A stretch of DNA of 7,426 bases from Bacteroidaceae bacterium (GTDB lineage Bacteria > Bacteroidota > Bacteroidia > Bacteroidales > Bacteroidaceae), in NCBI GenBank assembly GCA_900768625.1, contig CAAGDO010000213.1, positions 1 to 7,426 on the forward strand, in the 5' to 3' direction. This document shows, in pieces, positions 5,804 through 7,426 of this stretch. The first letter of the stretch is position 1, and each line of letters opens with the position of its first letter. The position numbers were made by a program, and so were the translations under genes. The notes under the pieces were generated by a model. It had not been told where the DNA came from, did no database searches, and was given only the letters and a program-made list of their open reading frames with translations.

Positions 5804-7216
5804 TTAGAGCTGACAAAGGATGGAGAGCGCCTCTGCAGCCTGCGGGAGTCCTGCGGATTCGGCCTGACGGAAAAGCGTTTCGGCTTGCCGGAAGTCGTTG
5901 CGCTTGGCGGCGAGAACGGCACGGGCATGGAGGGCGGCGGGAGAGTTGCCCGCCTTGCGGAGATAGGCCTCGGCTTCGCTCAGGCGGTCTTCGCGGAGGG
6001 CGATGTTGGCGCTGTTGAGGTTGGCCTCGGGAGAGTCGGGGAACATGCGTACGGCAATCTGGAAGACTTCGTCAAATTCCGGGGAACCCGGTTCGTAGGT
6101 CTGCGCCACGAGGTAGAGCTCGTTGAGCGAGAGCTGCTGGGGCTTGGTGCGGAGGAGGGCCTTGGCCTCTTCAACGGAGAAGGAGCGAACGGTATAGTCC
6201 ACACGATAGTCGGAATGGCGGAGCGCGGGATACCAGTTGCGGAGCATATAGGCATAGTCCTCGGGATAGAGCGACTTGATGCGGGCTTCCTTGGGGTCGG
6301 GCTCGAGGTCGGAATCGATGAGGGAGAGGATTTCCGAACGATGGCTGATGCCGGTCGAGTCGGCCACGTAGCGGCGAAGGCCGTCCCAGTCCTCAGGCGT
6401 GGCCTTGACGGTGAAGATGGAAGTGGGGAGCTCCATGAGGCGACCCACATAGTCGCGGAGAGCGGCGGCACGCCCATTGGCGAGACGCGTGTTGTTGTCA
6501 TAGGGACTCTCGGGGGAGGCGTAGCCGTGGATGGAGATGTGGGTGATGGTCGCGTTCGGGTCGTTCTTCACGAGGAGGATGGTCTGGAAGATTTTCTCGA
6601 GCTCACGCGGGTTCTTGCGATAGGCGGGATGGATTTCCGTACGGCTCACGGGGAAGTCGAGGAAGGCCGAGCCATTGAGGGCATAGCTCTTGACGGAGGC
6701 CTCAGGGCGGACAAAGGCGAGGGGCCATTCGGGGTCGATGACCGTGATGGGCTGGCTGGAGGCGGGACCGAGGTTCGACCATCCGCAGCCGCAGGAGTCA
6801 TTGACGAGACGGATACCTGCTCCTTTCATCCAGGGGGAGAAGGGGATGGTGGCGCTATAGTCGAGCTTTTGCTCCGTGCCGTTGCGACGGGTGAGTTCCT
6901 TTTCGTCGGCGGGACGGCGGAGGCGCTGATAGAGAATATGGCGCTGACGACCGTTGACCACGACGGCGGGGAAGGCCCGGGCGCTGTCGCCTTTCTGGAT
7001 GACGGGGGTGATGATGACGCTCTGGCTTTTGCTGACATGGAGCCGGGTGAGGTCCATCGAGAGTCGGAGGTTGATTTCGTCGTCCACCTTTTCGGCCGTG
7101 TGCTTCGTGAGGTTCACGGTCTGCTGCATGGCTTTTCCTTCACCTCCGCACTGGGCGGAAGCGGCGAGGGAGAACGGTGCAGCGAGGAGTGCACATAGGA
7201 TTGCTTTGTTTGTCAT
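5804..7216 (-). CDS. DUF3868 / OmpA-like / TPR protein, first gene of the fimbrial operon
   Basis: A 470-residue exported protein. Residues 1-21 form a Sec signal ending ASA|Q; Cys23 is not in a valid lipobox, so it is probably not lipidated. Residues ~28-160 match the DUF3868 pattern (QQTVNLTKHTAEKV, a RLSMDLTRLHVSKSQSVIITPVI strand region, VVVNGRQRHILYQR, and a CGCG cluster at 142-145). Residues ~175-285 resemble an OmpA C-terminal domain: THISIHGYASPESPYDNN then RLANGRAAALRDYVG. Arg249 is kept, but the usual GHTD-type Asp is replaced (GYAS), so peptidoglycan binding is doubtful. Residues ~365-470 form TPR-like helical repeats (PEANLNSANIALRE, RLSEAEAYLRKAG, DFRQAETLFRQAE). Such genes recur next to FimB/Mfa2 and fimbrillin genes in Bacteroidales, and an assembly or envelope-docking role is inferred. 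The start fits the signal peptide, with GAAAAG just upstream. Confidence 0.87.
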   Translation of the reverse strand: MTNKAILCALLAAPFSLAASAQCGGEGKAMQQTVNLTKHTAEKVDDEINLRLSMDLTRLHVSKSQSVIITPVIQKGDSARAFPAVVVNGRQRHILYQRLRRPADEKELTRRNGTEQKLDYSATIPFSPWMKGAGIRLVNDSCGCGWSNLGPASSQPITVIDPEWPLAFVRPEASVKSYALNGSAFLDFPVSRTEIHPAYRKNPRELEKIFQTILLVKNDPNATITHISIHGYASPESPYDNNTRLANGRAAALRDYVGRLMELPTSIFTVKATPEDWDGLRRYVADSTGISHRSEILSLIDSDLEPDPKEARIKSLYPEDYAYMLRNWYPALRHSDYRVDYTVRSFSVEEAKALLRTKPQQLSLNELYLVAQTYEPGSPEFDEVFQIAVRMFPDSPEANLNSANIALREDRLSEAEAYLRKAGNSPAALHARAVLAAKRNDFRQAETLFRQAESAGLPQAAEALSILCQL

Positions 7217-7254
7217 CTTTTCGTGTGTCAGAATGAAGAGGTGGGGTCAAGTAG

Positions 7255-7426
7255 GTGTTCAAAATTATTTTATACTATCAGCAGGTGCTATTTTCACATT
7301 GAAAGCACGTTCTCGGGCGCATCTATTTCCTTCGTTCTCAGTCACATAGCCCGCTATGTTCCTTCCCCCGAAGAAAATAGCTGCATCCCGATAACGCACT
7401 TTCAATGTAAAAATAATTTCGAACAC
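7255..7426. repeat. Large imperfect inverted repeat (MITE-like or invertible segment) upstream of the operon
   Basis: The outer ends pair: gtgttcaaaattatttt (7255-7271) against 7410-7426, with 16 of 17 positions complementary. Inner arms also pair: acattgaaag (7296-7305) with ctttcaatgt (7399-7408), continuing imperfectly through cgtt-tcggg and ctattt-cttcg blocks. The centre is acatagc-cc-gctatgt (7344-7359). The left arm has about 25 extra bases (7272-7295) that lack a partner. No coding sequence is present. The repeat appears complete and ends exactly at the window edge. It may be a palindromic MITE, or outer repeats bounding an invertible segment; sequence alone does not decide. Confidence 0.65.
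7260..7267 (-). promoter_or_regulatory. Candidate Bacteroidetes -7 promoter element TAATTTTG
   Basis: On the minus strand 7267-7260 reads TAATTTTG, an exact match to the TAnnTTTG -7 consensus. It lies about 44 bases before the ATG of the DUF3868 gene, implying a leader of roughly 37 bases. The companion TTTG at -33 is not found at the usual 19-21 base spacing; the upstream sequence there is GCACCTGCTGATAG. The element lies in the left arm of the palindromic repeat. The match is short and AT-rich sequence yields such matches by chance. Confidence 0.4.

Noticed and set aside
5613..5816. In-frame N-terminal extension of the major fimbrillin by 68 residues, starting at 5816
   Set aside because: It would place a clear lipoprotein signal and lipobox at residue ~87, overlap the upstream gene's end, and has a Pro/Lys-rich sequence unlike any fimbrillin. 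The ATG at 5612 gives a normal precursor.
5885..7198. Long plus-strand open frame opposite the DUF3868 gene
   Set aside because: Same shadow effect in GC-rich DNA; Gly/Glu/Val-rich translation without recognisable motifs.
1..7426. CRISPR arrays, tRNA or rRNA genes, transposase or recombinase genes
   Set aside because: No regularly spaced repeats, no tRNA-like cloverleaf or rRNA sequence, and no transposase or recombinase motifs were seen on either strand.

Overview
The window looks like Bacteroidales DNA (the Bacteroides / Prevotella / Porphyromonas group). The reasons are protein families largely confined to that order (FimB/Mfa2 anchors, Mfa1-type fimbrillins, DUF3868), lipoprotein signals typical of the group, A-rich leaders in place of strong Shine-Dalgarno sites, and a TAnnTTTG-like -7 element. 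The genus cannot be fixed from this sequence. Arg-processed Mfa1-like pilins would fit Porphyromonas but are not unique to it.

All four genes lie on the minus strand and read right to left as one probable operon for a type V (chaperone-independent, lipoprotein-derived) pilus. In transcription order they are: a periplasmic or outer-membrane DUF3868/OmpA-like/TPR protein (7216-5804); a lower-GC Mfa1-like fimbrillin, probably the major subunit (5612-3636); a second, paralogous Mfa1-like fimbrillin (3532-1544); and a FimB/Mfa2-family anchor lipoprotein (1462-350). The gaps are 191, 103 and 81 bases. The 103-base gap between the two fimbrillins holds a perfect 14-bp-stem hairpin that could set their ratio. 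The 191-base gap ahead of the major fimbrillin holds an A-rich leader and a canonical G-quadruplex motif.

Expected flow: the three structural proteins are exported by Sec and lipidated at Cys18-20. Fimbrillins are then cut after a conserved Arg about 35 residues past the lipid Cys and polymerise by strand exchange on the outer surface, while the Mfa2-like protein stays lipidated and anchors the fibre. The DUF3868 protein is a recurrent partner of such loci with an unproven role.

Both edges are non-coding and repeat-built. The left 349 bases hold a ~240-bp MITE-like element (104-343) with 13-bp perfect terminal inverted repeats, starting 7 bases past the anchor stop codon. The right 172 bases (7255-7426) form a large imperfect palindrome. 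Its left arm carries a promoter-like TAATTTTG facing the operon, so a mobile or invertible repeat may supply the operon promoter.
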